Notes: generated by a model from the letters alone, not told the origin. 64,000 bases of DNA from Dillenia suffruticosa (GCA_033439265.1 JAVTVX010000012.1:8545001-8609000); one strand, 5' to 3'; shown: positions 25,980 through 39,489, counted from the first letter of the stretch. Numbers and translations: made by a program.

Positions 25980-28900
25980 TTGTACCTGAACAAATTGTTA
26001 TTAATAAAAAATCATGAAACTCGACCCAATCCATTATCTGAAATAAATGTGATTAAATATTCTTATGATTATGGAAGTCGTCGTAATTATAGTGATTGTC
26101 ATAATTATATAAATTTATTAAACCAGAAGTGGTCATGCAATTTTATTACCACAAGAAACGGGATGGTAATGATAGGAAAAAACAAGATAAATTTTCAGAA
26201 AATTTTGAGAATATTCTGAGATCAATAGAAGACAAGAAAGATAAATGTTTCACTAATAGTGTTGTGATACATATAATACTAAAAAAAATTTTTTTCTCAT
26301 GCCTAAAGTTAGGAGAAACATTGTTAATATCATAAGTGGTAGTATAAAATAAATTGAAAACTTTAGTAGAGCACAGATTTGTATCCTTGAAGAAAAATTG
26401 ACAACCTGATTGGCGATGGAAGTGTCCAAAAATAAATTTCTTAGAACTCACTATAATATAATTGTATTTTATTTTAAATATGTTGAGTTCTAAAATATTT
26501 GTTATATTTAAATATTTTATTGATCTATTTATTTCAAATATTGATATATTTATTTTAAATAAATATATTTTGTCATGAAAATAAATTTTTAAAACTCACT
26601 AGTATTAATATTGTCATGAATTCTAAAATTGTCTGTTTATTGAAAAATATAGATACTCCTTTAATTCTATTTGCGATGAATGGTGAAGATATATGTCTCG
26701 CAGACAATGTCACTATACACACTATATTAAAATATACGAAATATTTTTCTTATTTGATAATGCAAAAGGCCAATGTTAATACTATATTTGGTAGTACAAA
26801 ATTGATAAAAGACTCCAGAAGAGTTAACATATTCTTATTTAGAGGAACTAAATTTGAAATTGATGAAACATCATACCCTCCTGGTTCTTAAAGAAATTTA
26901 TCAAGTTTTAAAAATATTCATAGAATTGGTATCATATTGAGACAACAAATGAAGGAAATATTAAGTATTTTCACATTACGAGTATAATTTTGGATGATAA
27001 AAGAATATTAAAAAAAATTATCAAAATATTCCTCCAGTTTGTATTACACATATATTAATGCAATAGTAGCATATTCAACAGTAAACTAGAACTTTAATAA
27101 ATTGAATGATTTTATTATTTTGTATGACCAATTTGGTCATCCCAGGTCAATAATGATACGAAAAATTATAAATGACTTGTGTGGATATTTTTTGAAAAAC
27201 TAGAAGATTTTTCAGTATAATGAATTTACTAGTATTACTAGTTCTTAAGGGAAATTAATTGTAAAACCATCACCAGATAAAATAAATTATAAATCTCTTG
27301 AATTTTTGGAATGAATATATGGAGACATTTGTGGTCATATACATCCACCATGTGGACCATTCAAATATTTTATTATTTTAATTGATGCATCAACTAGATG
27401 GTTACATGTATCATTATTATCAACTCGCAACCTAATGTTTGCGAGATTATTTATTCAGTTAATTAGATTACAAATACATTTTTCACATTATTCAATCAAG
27501 AAAATTCGTATTGATAGTACTGGTGAATTTACATCATAAAATTTTGATGAATATTATATGTCGATTTGGATAAATGTAGAATGTTCTGTAACACATATTC
27601 ACATTCAAAATGGTCTAACAGAATCACTCATTAAACGTATTCAATTGATTATAAGACCATTGCTTATAAAAGTTAAATTACCGGTTTCTATTTAAGGACA
27701 TGTTGTTTAACACGCAGCAATACTTATTCGCATCCGACCAACAAGTCTCCCTATTACATTTGGTTTATGGTCAGGAACCAAACAACTCTTATTTGAAAAT
27801 TTTTGGATGTGCAGTATATATCCCTATTACTCTACCACAACGAACTAAGATGGGACCCCGAAAGAGATTGAGATATACGTTAGATATGAATCTTTATCAA
27901 TTATTAAATATATTGAACCCATGACAAGAGATTTGTTTGCGGGTCGTTTTGCTAAATAAATCTGTTTCCCAACATTAGGGGAGAAAAAATTAAATAGTTT
28001 GAAAATAAAAATCAATTGGAATAATTCATCATTATCTTATCTTGATCTTTGAACAAAACAATGTGAACTAAAAGTTCAAAATTTGATTTATTTACAAAAA
28101 TTAGCAAATTGACTGCCAGACGCATTTACTGACTATAAAAAAGTAACTAAGTCACATGTTTTGGCTGTTAATACTCCTATTAGAATTGATGTTCCAGAAA
28201 GACAATATAATATTGTTAATAAGTCTAAAGTATGCACAAAACGTGGTAGATCGATTGGTTTTAAAGATAAAATTCCTTAAGATAGAAAATGAATAAAGAA
28301 ATTAGATGGTTTAAATGAAATTATTGCTTGTCCTAAATGTGTACCAACTATAAACAATATTCTAGAAGAATATCATATATCTGAAAATATGGATAATCAT
28401 GAGATTTCAATAAATTATGTTTGACTGATAAAATATGGAACCAAAAAAATGTCAATGTTGATGATATTTTTGCATACAACATAGCAATGAGTATTGAGAA
28501 TGAAAACGAGGATTTTGAATCGAGATTTATTGAAAAATGCAAACATAGGCATGATTGACCAAAATGGAAAGATGTAATTGAGATAGAATTGAAATCCCTT
28601 AACAAAAAAAATATTTTCAAACCAGTAGTCCGTACATTTATCGATGTAAAACCAGTGGGATACAAATGAGTTTTTGTACAAAAGAGAAATGAAAAAAGTA
28701 AAATTATGATATATAAAGTACGTTTAGTTGCACAAGAATTTTTACAAAAACCCAATATTGATTAGATGCGATACACTCTCTTTGTGGTAGATGTGACTAC
28801 GTTTCAACTTTTAATCAATCTAGCAATACAAAAGGGACTAGATTTACGTTTAATGGATGTTGTCACAGTTTATTTGTATGATCTACTGGATAATGACTTG

Positions 28901-30130
28901 TAGTGAAATTCCCAAAAGGATTTAAACTGCATAAAGCAAATAATTCTGGTTCTCGAGAACATTATTTAATCAAATTAAACAAATTCTTATATGGATTAAA
29001 ATAATCTGATCGCATATGGTATAACCGGTTTAGTGAGTATTTGTTAAAGGAAGAATATAAAAATGATTCTATTTGTCTATGCAATTTTATAAAAAGATTT
29101 GGATATGATTTTGTTATTATTGCAGTATATGTTAATTATTTGAATATCATGGGGACTCTTGAAGATATCTCAAAAATAGTAAAGTCAGAATTTGAGATAA
29201 AAGAACATGAAAATACAGAATTTTGTATTAAGTTACCGATAAAAAATTTATAGGACAGAATCCTTGTGTATCAAGTAACTTATACAGAACAAGTGTTAAA
29301 ATAATTTTATATGAACAAAACACATCCGTTGAGCACCGTGATGGTTGTGAGGTCACTTAATATAAATAAAGACTCTTTTGACCTCGAGAAAATAATGAAA
29401 AGATTCTTGATCCTAAAATACCATACTTAAGTGTAATTGGAGCATTCACATATCTCGTTTGTTATACACGACTTGATATATCATTATCTGTTAATTTATT
29501 AGCGAGATATGACTCTTGTCCAATATGAAAATATTGAAATGTGGTTGAATATATATTTCATTACCTACAAGATACGAAAAATATGGGTCTGTATTTTCCA
29601 AAATTATCCAAAATATATTTGATTGGTTTTGCAGATGCAAAGTACCTATCTGATCTTCATAATACTCGATCACAAATTGGATATGTGTCCACATATCGTG
29701 GAACTGTCATTTCATAGTTTTCTATGAAACAAACAATAGTACCTACATCTTCTAATTATATTGAAATTTTAGCAACCCATGAAGCTAGTCACTAATATGT
29801 AGGGCTAAAATCTGTGATTCAGTACATACGAGAAACTTGTGGCTTATTTTCAGGAAAGAGAGGCATCGACGATCTTATATGAGAATAATTTAGCATGCAT
29901 CGCCCAACTTAAAGAATGATATATCAAAAACGATAGAACAAAACATATTTTATCAAAATTCTTTTTCGCTCATGAATTTAAAAAAAATGGTAATATAGAT
30001 ATTCAATAAATCCGATCAAGTGAAAATTTAACAAATTTATTTACAAAATTTCTGTCAACTACAACCTTTATAAGATTGGTGAAAGGAATTAGAATTTATC
30101 GGCTCAAAGATATGAAAAGATATTCTCAAC
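25980..30130 (+). pseudogene. copia gag-pol remnant
   Basis: Protein pieces appear in copia order. Gag-like Asn/Arg-rich sequence lies at 25980-26220. The protease is at about 26690-26750, where the catalytic Asp is kept but the following Ser-Gly is changed to Asn-Val. Integrase motifs lie at 27080-27700, including a GDICGHIHPPCGPFKYF-like block and IRIDSTGEF, then FGCAVYIPI at 27820. Reverse transcriptase runs 28580-29260; the YVDD box reads YVNY near 29128-29139, so both catalytic Asp are lost. RNase H motifs lie at 29480-29860. The longest open pieces are under 95 codons. Non-functional. Confidence 0.8.
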
Positions 30131-30257
30131 AGGGAGAGTAAGTATATCATCAAACATTTTGAATAGTGTATTTTTTTTATCATTAGAATTTTTTTTCCTA
30201 CTGGGTATTTTTCTAATAAGATTTTAACGAAATCTATTCTCTGTGTAATAGACGTCT

Positions 30258-30266
30258 AAGGAAGAG
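30258..30266 (+). other. copia polypurine tract
   Basis: AAGGAAGAG immediately before the TG of the 3' LTR, the expected place of the plus-strand primer. Confidence 0.6.
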
Positions 30267-30452
30267 TGTTATAAACCTTAGAAAATTTAGGTGGATGTCC
30301 AATATATGAAAAGTAAATATTTTGGAAGAATACACATGATATTTATATTGCCATTAACAATATCTTTTATATGTCGATATCACAATATAGAAATATCATA
30401 TATTTAGTAGAATATTTGACTTTAGAAATTTTCAATTATGTATACATCCCAA
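30267..30452 (+). repeat. 3' LTR of the copia element, left part
   Basis: Begins TGTTATAAACC and matches the first 186 bp of the 5' LTR. It stops at ATGTATACATCCCAA (30438-30452), which recurs with one mismatch at 32199-32213. The LINE lies between. Confidence 0.85.
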
Positions 30453-32198
30453 ATTGTTAGGTATATTAAGAGTGAAACTAATAATATAATTGTAAAGAAT
30501 GATGATACAAAAAAACGTCACAGAAATTATTTTGATAATCTCTTAAATATTAAGAGTATAATAGATATAAAAAATATTGAGTAGAATACACATAAAATTC
30601 GTTTCCATGAAGTGAAGAAAGTTTTAAAGAGAATAAAAAGTAATAAAGTCATATGACCTGATGGTATTTTCATAGAAATATGGAAATATTTAGATAAATT
30701 TGGTATAATAATATTAATGGATATTTTCAACAAAATTTGATAAATCAAGAGAATGCCCAAAATATAGAGGAAGAGTATAATTATACCACTATATAAGAAT
30801 AAAGAAGATATACAAAATTGATCTAACTATAGTAGAACTAAACTTATAACCCATACCATGAAACTATAGGAAAGAGTGATAAAATATCGATTGAGATTGG
30901 AGATAAATGTGTTTCAAAATCAATTAGAATTATGTCAGAAAAATCCACCACAGAAACAATCTACTTGTTAAGATATTTAATGGAAAAATATAGAATATAG
31001 AAGAAAGACCTACATATGGTATTTATCGACCCATAAAAAGTATACAATAAGAGTTCTAGAGACGTATTGTGATGGACACTAATGAAAAAATTGATTTCTT
31101 TAAAATATATTAATTTCATTAAAAATATATATGAGGGAGCTGTATCCAATATAAAAACTTACGGGAGTTTGAGCAATAGCTTTCCTATTAATATTAGACT
31201 CCATCAAGATTTGGTATTAAGTTTTATCATTTTTGCAATAATGATAGACGAAATCACAAAAAACATTCAATATGAAATACCATGATATGTTCTTTTTGCA
31301 GATGATATAATATTGGTTGATAAAATTAGGGAGTGTATTAATACTAAATTAGAGTTATGGAGGATTATACTGAAATTCAAAAAATTTAAATTAAGTAGAT
31401 CAATAACTGAATATATGAAATGTAGGTTTAACAATAGTAGTTCGAATGATAAAAAAGCGATTAGGTTGGATAGACAAGATGTATCAAAAAGTGAACGATT
31501 TAGATATTTTGATTCCATCATTCAAAATAATGGTAATACAGATAGAGATGTGAACCATAGGATTCAAGCGGATTAGATTAAATGATAAAAGACATTCAGA
31601 ATTCTTTGTAATCACGAGATGCTACTATATTTGAAGGGAAATTTTTATAAAATCGTGTAAAACCAATACTATTGTATGGTACTGAATGTTGGACAATTAA
31701 ACAACAATAAAAATAAAAAATAATTATAGCATAAATGATAATATTTAGGTAGATGTGTGACAAGACTAAAAAAGATAGAATCAGAAATGAAAAAATTCGT
31801 AATAAATTGGTAGTTAGTTTAATTATGGATAAGATACGATAGTGTTGTCTGAAATGATTTGGGTATGTGCAAAGAAAATTCATAGATGCACCGATTAGGA
31901 AAATTAAGAATTTAAATATAGAGAATTGAGAATTTAAATATAAAAAATCAAGTAAAGTGTTACAGTAAACCACTGAAAATTTGGATATAAATTATCTGTA
32001 AAAACATGATAGTTAAGGGTTTAAACTAGAAAATGATTTTGGATAGTAATAAGTGGCGAAAAAAAATCCGCATAAATTAAACCAATATATTATATATATA
32101 TATATATATATATTTATTATTATTTTTTATCTCCATATTTATTTTTTAAATGATCGACTCCAATTATTAGGATTATTATTCATATTGTCGTTATTTTT
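30453..32198 (+). mobile_element. RTE-type LINE inserted in the copia 3' LTR
   Basis: A 1.75-kb, 5'-truncated LINE. Plus-strand frames show plant RTE reverse transcriptase: NIYEGAVSNIKT and the catalytic FADD box at about 31298-31309 (intact), KLELWRIILKFKKFKLS, RFRYFDSIIQNNG and VNHRIQAD to 31576. TECWTIKQQ-like and MCDKT-like blocks follow to about 31930. The tail near 32150-32198 is a mutated version of the usual RTE 3' end. It is flanked by 15-bp target repeats. Stops and shifts make it inactive. Confidence 0.85.
32086..32112. repeat. (TA)n microsatellite inside the RTE 3' region
   Basis: A TATATA run of about 26 bp, probably arisen after insertion. Confidence 0.8.
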
Positions 32199-32213
32199 AT
32201 GTATACATTCCAA

Positions 32214-32326
32214 GTTGTATAATTACTTCCTTTTGTAATTTCATTCAAGACACAAGAGAATAAGAAATTTCTCTCTTTCTCTCTCTATTTTCTTTTTCTT
32301 TATTATTAATATTTTTTTAGTTTACA
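32214..32326 (+). repeat. 3' LTR of the copia element, right part
   Basis: Continues the LTR after the LINE and its target repeat: GTTGTATAATTACTTCC to TTTACA, matching the last 110 bp or so of the 5' LTR. Both LTR halves together total about 299 bp, against 297 for the 5' copy. Confidence 0.85.
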
Positions 32327-34009
32327 ATAATTTATTTATAAATAAGAATTTTAAAAACTATGTTATAAGCTAACTAGGTGGTGCAACAAGAGAGTTTAAC
32401 ACTAAAATCTACAAAATAAATAGAAAAATAAGTAAAATTGGGGTGTTAATTTTTCGTTGGTCAAGCTAGTGGTTGAAAGAGATGAGAATGAACAAAGTTT
32501 TAAACTTAAATAAAGTGGAAGGTTGATGAAGGGAGAGAGAGAACAAGGGAGGGTTTATAATTATAATAATTAATAATAATAATATTATTATAATATTATT
32601 ATTATTATAAACAACCCACGTATGCATCACATAATCACAGCTTTGTTAATGTTTTGGGTTGGCTTTTCTAAGTTGCTGAATGCTAATTTGGTGATGCATT
32701 GTTGAGAACTCTCACTTGGCCATAGATTTAAATGGTATTTTTGTAAATATTGGAGAGCTTGGTTTGTAAGTATCATATACATTGTTAGTAACTAATCATG
32801 AAATTAGTTTATCTGTCATGTAAAGTTTTTATACGTAAATTAAGAAATTAATTAACTAATCTCGATTACACAAGATATGATTTAATCTTATTAAATTATC
32901 TTTTCTTTCGCTCAATTAATATTTTCTCTCTCTACAACTTCCTATTCTTACATCAATTTCTTTTTAGTTCCACTAATATTAAGTATCTTTCTCTATTATA
33001 CTATTATCAAGATAACAATGAGAGAAAATGACAAATTTTGGCGAGAAAAATAAGATTTATAAATGTCAATTAATAATAATGTTATTATAAATATATTAAA
33101 ATATAAAGATAACATTAAAAGAAATAAATAAATATTTTCTTAATCTTCTTAAAATGATATATAATTTGAAACCAAATAATTTTGAAAAACAAAACATAAA
33201 AGGAAGCAGATGGAATAGTTCATACCAATTTAGTGTATGCATACATGTCATGTCTATGCACATGTATAGTTAATCATATAATTCTAGTTTATTTTGAAAT
33301 AAAAAATTACTTTCTTTCTTCATCAATTCCGTTATATAATAATATCAAAGCAGAATAGTGTTTTAAATCTAACATGGTAATACTAGATTAATAAAGTTTT
33401 ATATATTTTGATTAATTTTTAATTAAATATTTATATGAATTGGTTGAAACCTATTAATAATTTAATATAAAAATTAATTAACACATTATTGTTGTGTTAT
33501 AATATGAAATTTAATTCATTTAATTTATGAATTATTTTATGCATCTAATATTATTAATATAAAATTTTTTCTCTCTCTCAACATTACTATCAAAGCTATG
33601 TGCTTTCTTAGTGCTCACAAAGTCAAATGGCAAGTTCAAGTATAAGGTATTGTAGAGATAGAGTAACGAGTTTTACTTTGTGGAGATTAAAACAAAAATA
33701 AAATATATAAGAATTTATAATAAAACTATTAAATATATATTAAATAAAACAATTAGCTATAAACATAAAGCTTTGATCACAAGACTTCAATTTTGTCTAT
33801 CATCTAAAATATTGTTAACATGTTAAATCATGAGGAAAAAAATCTTAGAAAAGATATTTTCAAACTAAGTTATTAAGACACCTAAAAAAAATAATAGAAA
33901 TAGTAAAAAAGAACAAAAAAATTAAAATGAAAAAACCAATTGGTCATTTCCCCCAAAATACCTTGTCCACTCCTATAGATATTCCTCTCTTATACCCAAG
34001 AACTCTCTC
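32327..34009. other. AT-rich spacer with an AT palindrome
   Basis: No gene seen. At about 32560-32615 a run of AAT/ATT trinucleotides switches strand sense and could fold into a long AT hairpin. The rest is AT-rich intergenic sequence with many short A/T runs. Confidence 0.5.
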
Positions 34010-34049
34010 TCTCTCTATTTTTTTGGTACAAGAATGAAAAACCCAAAAA

Positions 34050-37000
34050 CAAAAAAGACCTGAGGCCCAACTCAGGATCATAGAATGGGGAATCCAACTT
34101 CATCTTCATGCAAAAAAGGGAGCAAACTAGCAGGGGGAGGGAGAAAACATGCAGGATAGGGGGTCTCAAGTGTCCCAATCTAGTTAGGTCATCCGCACAT
34201 TGATTGCCTTCCCTGAAGGTGTGCTTGACGATGGTTGCTCTAATGGAGTCCATAAGCTTCTTGCAATCCATGATTATTGGAGAATGAGGATAAGAGTTGT
34301 TGAAACCTTTGTACTAAGGTGGTAGAGTTCATCTTTATTATGAGGTTCTTAAAGTTGTTTTCTTCTGCCAACTTTAATCGTTCCCTCATCCCCTAGAGCT
34401 TTGCAATAAGGTTATTTGTGGTGCTTACATTCATGGAGAAACCAATGATCCATTCCTAAAGAATTCCTGACCAGACTATTAGCATTAGCTTTTCTAGAAT
34501 TGCTCTCTACTAAACCATTAGTATTGAGTTTGAGGATATTCTCAGGAGGAGGGGATCAAGTCACCTAGATAGCCTAATGGGCAAGGAAACTGTTGCTTTC
34601 AGCAACAGCTAGGATCATTTCTTTAGCAAGTTTTAAGGCTTGCATGGTAGTTTGGCTTGTGGTTGGGTAAAGGTTTTCAAAAATGAAGCTACACCTTGCT
34701 TTCCATATGTGCTATAAGGTGGCATGAAGCTTTTGCTCCAGGAAAAACTGCTTGGATGGTTGGATGTAGGGGCAACTTTGTACCAAACTTCTTGACTCCA
34801 ACTATAATCTTTGAGGATGTGGATGATTGTCACCAGAGAGTTTCTACAGATAGCACAAGAGGGGTCTGTAATGATCCTTCTTCTGGCTCTCTCTGAGTTG
34901 GTGAGAATCCTTTCCTGAGTAGCAAGCGAATATTCTTATTCTTTCAGGATAGGGGGTTTCCCATATCCAATTTCAAGTGATTTCCTACATATAAGGGGGG
35001 TTGGCCTATCTGACAGGAGCTTATAAGCTGAAGAGACTAAGAAGTTGCCATCTGCAGTGGCTTTCCAATAGAAAGAGTTAGGATCACCTTCGATAGGGGG
35101 GTTAAAGTAGCTTTAATTTCCTTAATTTTTTGAGTTAAGAGGATTTTGCTAAGCTCTACAATATTCCAATCCCCTTTGTTAGAGAGGAAGTGACTAACTT
35201 TGAGATCTATAGGGGCTTGGTTTCCTTGAGAGAGAGCATGGTTGATCAGATTGTCATCTCTTACCTAATGGTCATGCCATAAGCTTATTGTGAGGCCATT
35301 CCTAATCTCCATTTTATCCCTTGGAGGAGGTAGGTTTTGCTCCTTATGATGGCTCTCCAAATAAAGGAGCAAGTCGACTTCTTAGAGTGGTGAAAGAGAT
35401 CATTTTTGGATAGGTACTTGCTGCGCAAGGTTTGATACCAAAAGGAGTTTCATTTTTGGAAAATTTCCTAACAAGCTTGGTGAGGAGGGCAATTTTGTGC
35501 CCTCTAGTACTTCTCATTCCAAGAACCCCTTCCTTTCTTTTTCTACAAATATGGTCGCGGCTGATAGAATGAATTTTTCTCTTGTTTAAAGTGTCTCCCT
35601 ATAAGAAGTTCCTGCTCATTTTGTCTAATTTCTTGTACATTTTTTCTTGGACCTAATTGGTTTACATGGTGTAAGTACAAATAGGTGCAAGGACTAATTT
35701 GATGAGGGTAGCCCTTCCAGTAGTACTGAGAAGTTTCAGCTTCTAGGAAGAGATCTTTGATTGAACTTTTCTTCGATGTATTCGAAGCTGTTGCTGTTGA
35801 TTCTTTTGTGAATGATGGGGACCTAGATAAGTGCAGAGGTCATCAATTAGGCTAAAGTAGCTTGTTTTAGTAAAAGAACTTTTCAGGGTAAGAGGAGGTT
35901 TATGAGAGAGCCAACGTTTGGACTTAGAGGGTTGATTTTCAGACCACTTTCATTACTAAATTTCTACAGGCAATCAAGGATGGAAAACATGTTCTAATGG
36001 ACCGCTTCAGCAAAAAGCATAAAATCATTAGCAAAAAAGAGGTAGGAAATTGTTGGACCTCTTCTAGTTAGATTTATGATGTCCAAATTCATTCTTTAAT
36101 TCTTTTCTTGATTATATAAGAAAGTTTTTCCATTACAAGGATAAACAAGTAGGGAGAAAGAGGGTCCCCTTGCTTGAGACCTTGGTTTATTTTCTGGTAG
36201 GGGAGGGCACCATCATTTCATAAGATAGACACTTTAGAATTTGAGATAGTGAATATGATCAATCTAAGACAATGTGAACCAAGACAATGTGAAAAATCCT
36301 TAGCACTTTCAGGCCTTTTGATTTTGGAACCAAGACAATGTGAGCTCTGTCAATTTCTAGATAGAAAAATCCATACTTGAAGGTCTCTTTAACAAAGGCA
36401 TAGGTGACATTTTTGATTGTATCCCATCTATACTGAAAGAAAATAGGTTGTATGTCATCTGCTCCAGGGACCTTAAGGCTTTTCATGGAGAACCCTACAG
36501 TCTTCACCTCTACATCAGTGATTTGTTAGGTAAGGTGTTGTTGCTCTTCTAAATTGATTTTCTTTTGGTGTCTATAGTACCTTCGGCTTAGGGGGATAAC
36601 CAGTTTGCTTGCAAATAGGGCAGAGAAATAGTCAAGAATGTGATTTTGCAACTTCGATTAATCATAGGTCCATTCTCCTTCACTTTTGAGGCAACCAATT
36701 CTGTTGGAGTTTTTTCTTTTTTTGGTAGTGGCATGATAGAATTTAGAATATGTATCTCCCTCAGAAAACCGTTAAATTTTGGACTTTTGATACCACAACA
36801 TTTCTTCCTGAATGTTTTGGTATCCTCTAGGCTTTGGAGAAAGTTAAAATAGCAGAGGTTTCTAAAAGTTTGGATACCATGAAATCTTGTTTCTAGTCTT
36901 TTCTTTATTTTTTTTTCTCTGAAAATATTCCTAAAGATTTCTTTGTTCCATATCTTTAATTCATTAGCAGTGGCTTTTGTTTCTTAATGGAGGGAGTCTA

Positions 37001-37807
37001 CAGTGAGCCAAGTTGGGTCGAAGACTTCCTTGAATTGAGGATGGGAAATCTAAGCAGCTTCAAACTTGAAAGGCATGGAGTCTTTGGGAGGTGGATGAGT
37101 CACAATAGTTGGTAGCATGATAAGATTATGATCCCTATAAATTCTTGGTAAGTTGAAGTTTTTGAGTTCAGAAAAGGAGGTATAGGCTTGGTGATTGGAT
37201 CAAATTCTATCCGACCTTTCTTGGACAATGATTTTTCCCCCCACTCTTCTTGTCCAGGTGAACTTGGGACCGAAGGCACCTAAATCTATTAAGTTGCATT
37301 TATTCCACCATCTTCTAAACCAGTTTCCTCTTTTCTCTATTTTAGCCTTTAGGTTGCTAGTCTCTTCTTGATGGGCTATATTATTGAAGTCTCATAGTAG
37401 AAACCAATGGAGTTAGACTCGTAATGCATAGTTGTGAGTATCTTCCTAGAAGGTTTCTTTGTACTGATGGTAAGGCTGGACATATGCTATGAATAGAAGC
37501 CATTTTTTTTGTTTTCTTCTTCAATCGTGGTATAGATGGCTTGGTTTGTGATGGTTACCATTGTAAGGAAAACTTTATTGGGGTTCTAGCAGGGCCAAAA
37601 GACCACCTTTTAAACTTAAGGTGGGGACAATGAAGTTTTTGCCCATTCCTAGGGACTTCAAAAGTTTGGAAGGTTGGATTTCTTAGATTTAGTTTCTAGC
37701 AGACATATAATATCATGGTACTGAGTTTTAAGAATTTCTTTGCAAGCACGTCTGAATTTATTGTTTCTAACACCATAACAATTCTATATAATGATTTTGG
37801 TATTCAT
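34050..37807 (-). pseudogene. L1 LINE ORF2 (endonuclease, reverse transcriptase, RNase H)
   Basis: ORF2 begins with an ATG at 37807 and a NCYG block where plant L1 has WNCRG, with a stop replacing the Trp. LLETK follows. The endonuclease block GAFGPKFTWTRRVGGKI and QERSDR is at about 37190-37290. Reverse transcriptase shows SMKSLKVPGADDIQPIFFQ near 36440-36500. At about 36024-36041 the catalytic FADD box reads FAND, so its first Asp is lost. The RNase H end includes ATIVKHTFREGNQCADDLTRLGH at 34150-34240, with the usual NQCAD core. Domain order and motifs are those of plant L1 elements. Confidence 0.8.
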
Positions 37808-37809
37808 TT

Positions 37810-38792
37810 TAACAGAGGAGAGGAGGGATGGAGATTGACAGCAAAAGTTAGTTATTATCTACCATTACCTCAGTGTTTTCATGGAGTTCTTTTTATTCAT
37901 CCTCTGGCATTTTGCTTTCCTCCTCACAACTCCCCAACTCTTCATCACTTGAATAGGTGCATGAGTCATCTTCGCAAAGGTCTTCTTCACTAGGGTCTAG
38001 GCACCACCTTTCATCTTCATTCAATTGATGGAAAGTGGGTCAATTACTAGTACTTGGGTCCAAAAAGGGGTATTCTTTTTTCTCATGTTATTTTCTATGG
38101 AGGAAGGCCTTTGGTGTGGACTTGTGTGAGGGTCTACTATTTGTTCATTTTATAGTGGTCTCAAGGGAGTGGGGCTGCTTGTGAGGTTCTCGGCCCATGT
38201 GAGGAGGCCTTTCTTAGGTTTGACTTTACTTTGCTTTTGAAGTTCTCCTTATAGGTTATTTTTTTCCTTCTCTTTTGCTGGTTTCTTTGCCTTTTGGCTT
38301 GGAGAGGAGTCCTTTTTATTTTGATCTTTCTTTTACTTTTGACAGCTTTTTTGTTTTTACTTTTGTTTGTTTGCTCATCAGGCTCTCTCCTCTACAAGAA
38401 TGTCATGGGGGCTGTGTGTTTCTCCTCTGCAGTTGTCCCTTGTGCAGTGATCTCTTCTTCCAAGATTATGTGGTTAATGCTAGCTTTTTAAATTTGTTAT
38501 GTTGTAGGGAGAGTTTTTGCTTTTTTCTTTTAGCGTTTCCAAGTTTGGAAGGTCTTTGTCTCCTTGGGACCTACATCCATGGACCTAGGCCATCTTCAAT
38601 TGCTTTCAACTTTGTTTCATCACCTCTGTTATTGGCATGTTTTGTATTTTTTGGCATCTGAGGAGTCTCCAATGTTAAGCCTTCTCTACGGTTGTCTTGA
38701 TTGTGTCCCACCAGACCACACTTGAAGTAGACTGTGTGTAGTATTTCGCACTCTATGTGTTATAGTTTCCTTTTGATAGTGATGTTGGGAAT
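37810..38792 (-). pseudogene. L1 LINE ORF1, C-terminal part
   Basis: The minus-strand frame 38931-38686 gives KVDRRVVNSFKSIE, and a neighbouring frame gives FKCGLVGHNQD, the core of the CCHC knuckle normally found after DUF4283 in plant L1 ORF1. One Cys of the knuckle reads Tyr. The part upstream of 38792 is separated from the rest of ORF1 by the gypsy element. Confidence 0.65.
38788..38792. repeat. Target duplication GGAAT, left copy
   Basis: GGAAT directly precedes the left LTR of the TAT-type gypsy element. The identical GGAAT follows the right LTR at 45378-45382. Confidence 0.85.
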
Positions 38793-39489
38793 TGTTGGAT
38801 GTGGGTTTCGGCTCCACAGATGATGGTTCTATTGACTTGAATGAGTTGACTACCCGTCTATCTACCTTGATGAGTAAGACCTGTAAAGAACCGCCAAAGA
38901 GTGCTTCGGTGGAAGAGATTCTGATACTCAAATCAGAGTGATTTTTGATAAGAGAGAAAATAGACTAAAAGAGAACTTTGTATATCTTGTGTGTTTTGTG
39001 TAAATTCAGTGAGAAAGAGGATTTACTTGGGAGGTTAAGTTAATGATGTATATATAGTTTCTTTATGTGAGTCTCATACACATCAAGAGTACTAAAACCC
39101 TAGTTTCCTTATGTAGTTATCCCAAGATTTATGGACATCAAACGAAATCCTAAGAGATTCGGAGTCTTATCAATCGGGGAAAGTTTCAGTTCGTGAAAAG
39201 ATTACTTTCCTTATTGATGAGGATTCATAGATTTCCTTTCTCATTACAAGATGTCATTCTTACTTTTCATGAAAATGTGAATATTACTCCAATGTTGACT
39301 GAATGTTGAATATCGAGAAGGTATAGGAGCTGACCATATAACTATCGAGAAGGAGCTAGTTGTTTAGCGCTGAGAGGAAGGAATGCATCCTGTGTAAATG
39401 ATGTGTTTTGGTAATTTTTTAGCATATTTTGTTCATCAGGCCTTGGGCTCATGTCATATGTTAATGGGCTCTCAAACCATGTAACATCA
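38793..39489 (-). repeat. 3' LTR of the TAT-type element
   Basis: 697 bp, TGTTGGATG ... ACATCA on the plus strand. It aligns with 44703-45377; shared landmarks include GAATGAGTTGACTA, GAGAGAAAATAGACTAAAAG and ACCATGTAACATCA. Confidence 0.88.

Larger units (their letters stand above)
25006..32326 (+). mobile_element. Ty1/copia LTR retrotransposon, decayed, with nested LINE
   Basis: Order on the plus strand: 5' LTR 25006-25302, primer site at about 25304-25315, gag-protease-integrase-reverse transcriptase-RNase H remnants to about 30130, polypurine tract AAGGAAGAG (30258-30266), 3' LTR in two parts. The domain order with integrase before reverse transcriptase defines copia. The pol frame is broken by dozens of stops and shifts. 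The 5-bp flanks (ATTTA left, ATAAT right) do not match cleanly, though both sides are so AT-rich that the ends could be off by a few bases. Confidence 0.85.
34010..38792 (-). mobile_element. L1-type LINE, main part (ORF2 and end of ORF1)
   Basis: Minus-strand domains run from high to low coordinates: ORF1 tail with a degenerate CCHC zinc knuckle (about 38690-38750), ORF2 start near 37807, endonuclease (about 37000-37807), reverse transcriptase (about 34900-36510), and C-terminal RNase H (34010-34330). The other part of ORF1 lies at 45378-45960, beyond a gypsy insertion. An A-rich tail on the minus strand lies near 34015-34025. Multiple stops make it inactive. Confidence 0.85.

Noticed and set aside
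28348..28755. 135-codon minus-strand open frame
   Set aside because: Opposite strand of the copia reverse transcriptase region; hydrophobic AT-rich sequence with no recognised domain.
32560..32615. AT palindrome as replication origin or terminator
   Set aside because: Low-complexity AAT/ATT runs are common in plant intergenic DNA; nothing else supports such a role.
38275..38661. 128-codon plus-strand frame, Phe/Leu-rich
   Set aside because: Antisense of L1 ORF1 low-complexity sequence; the hydrophobicity comes from T-rich strands.
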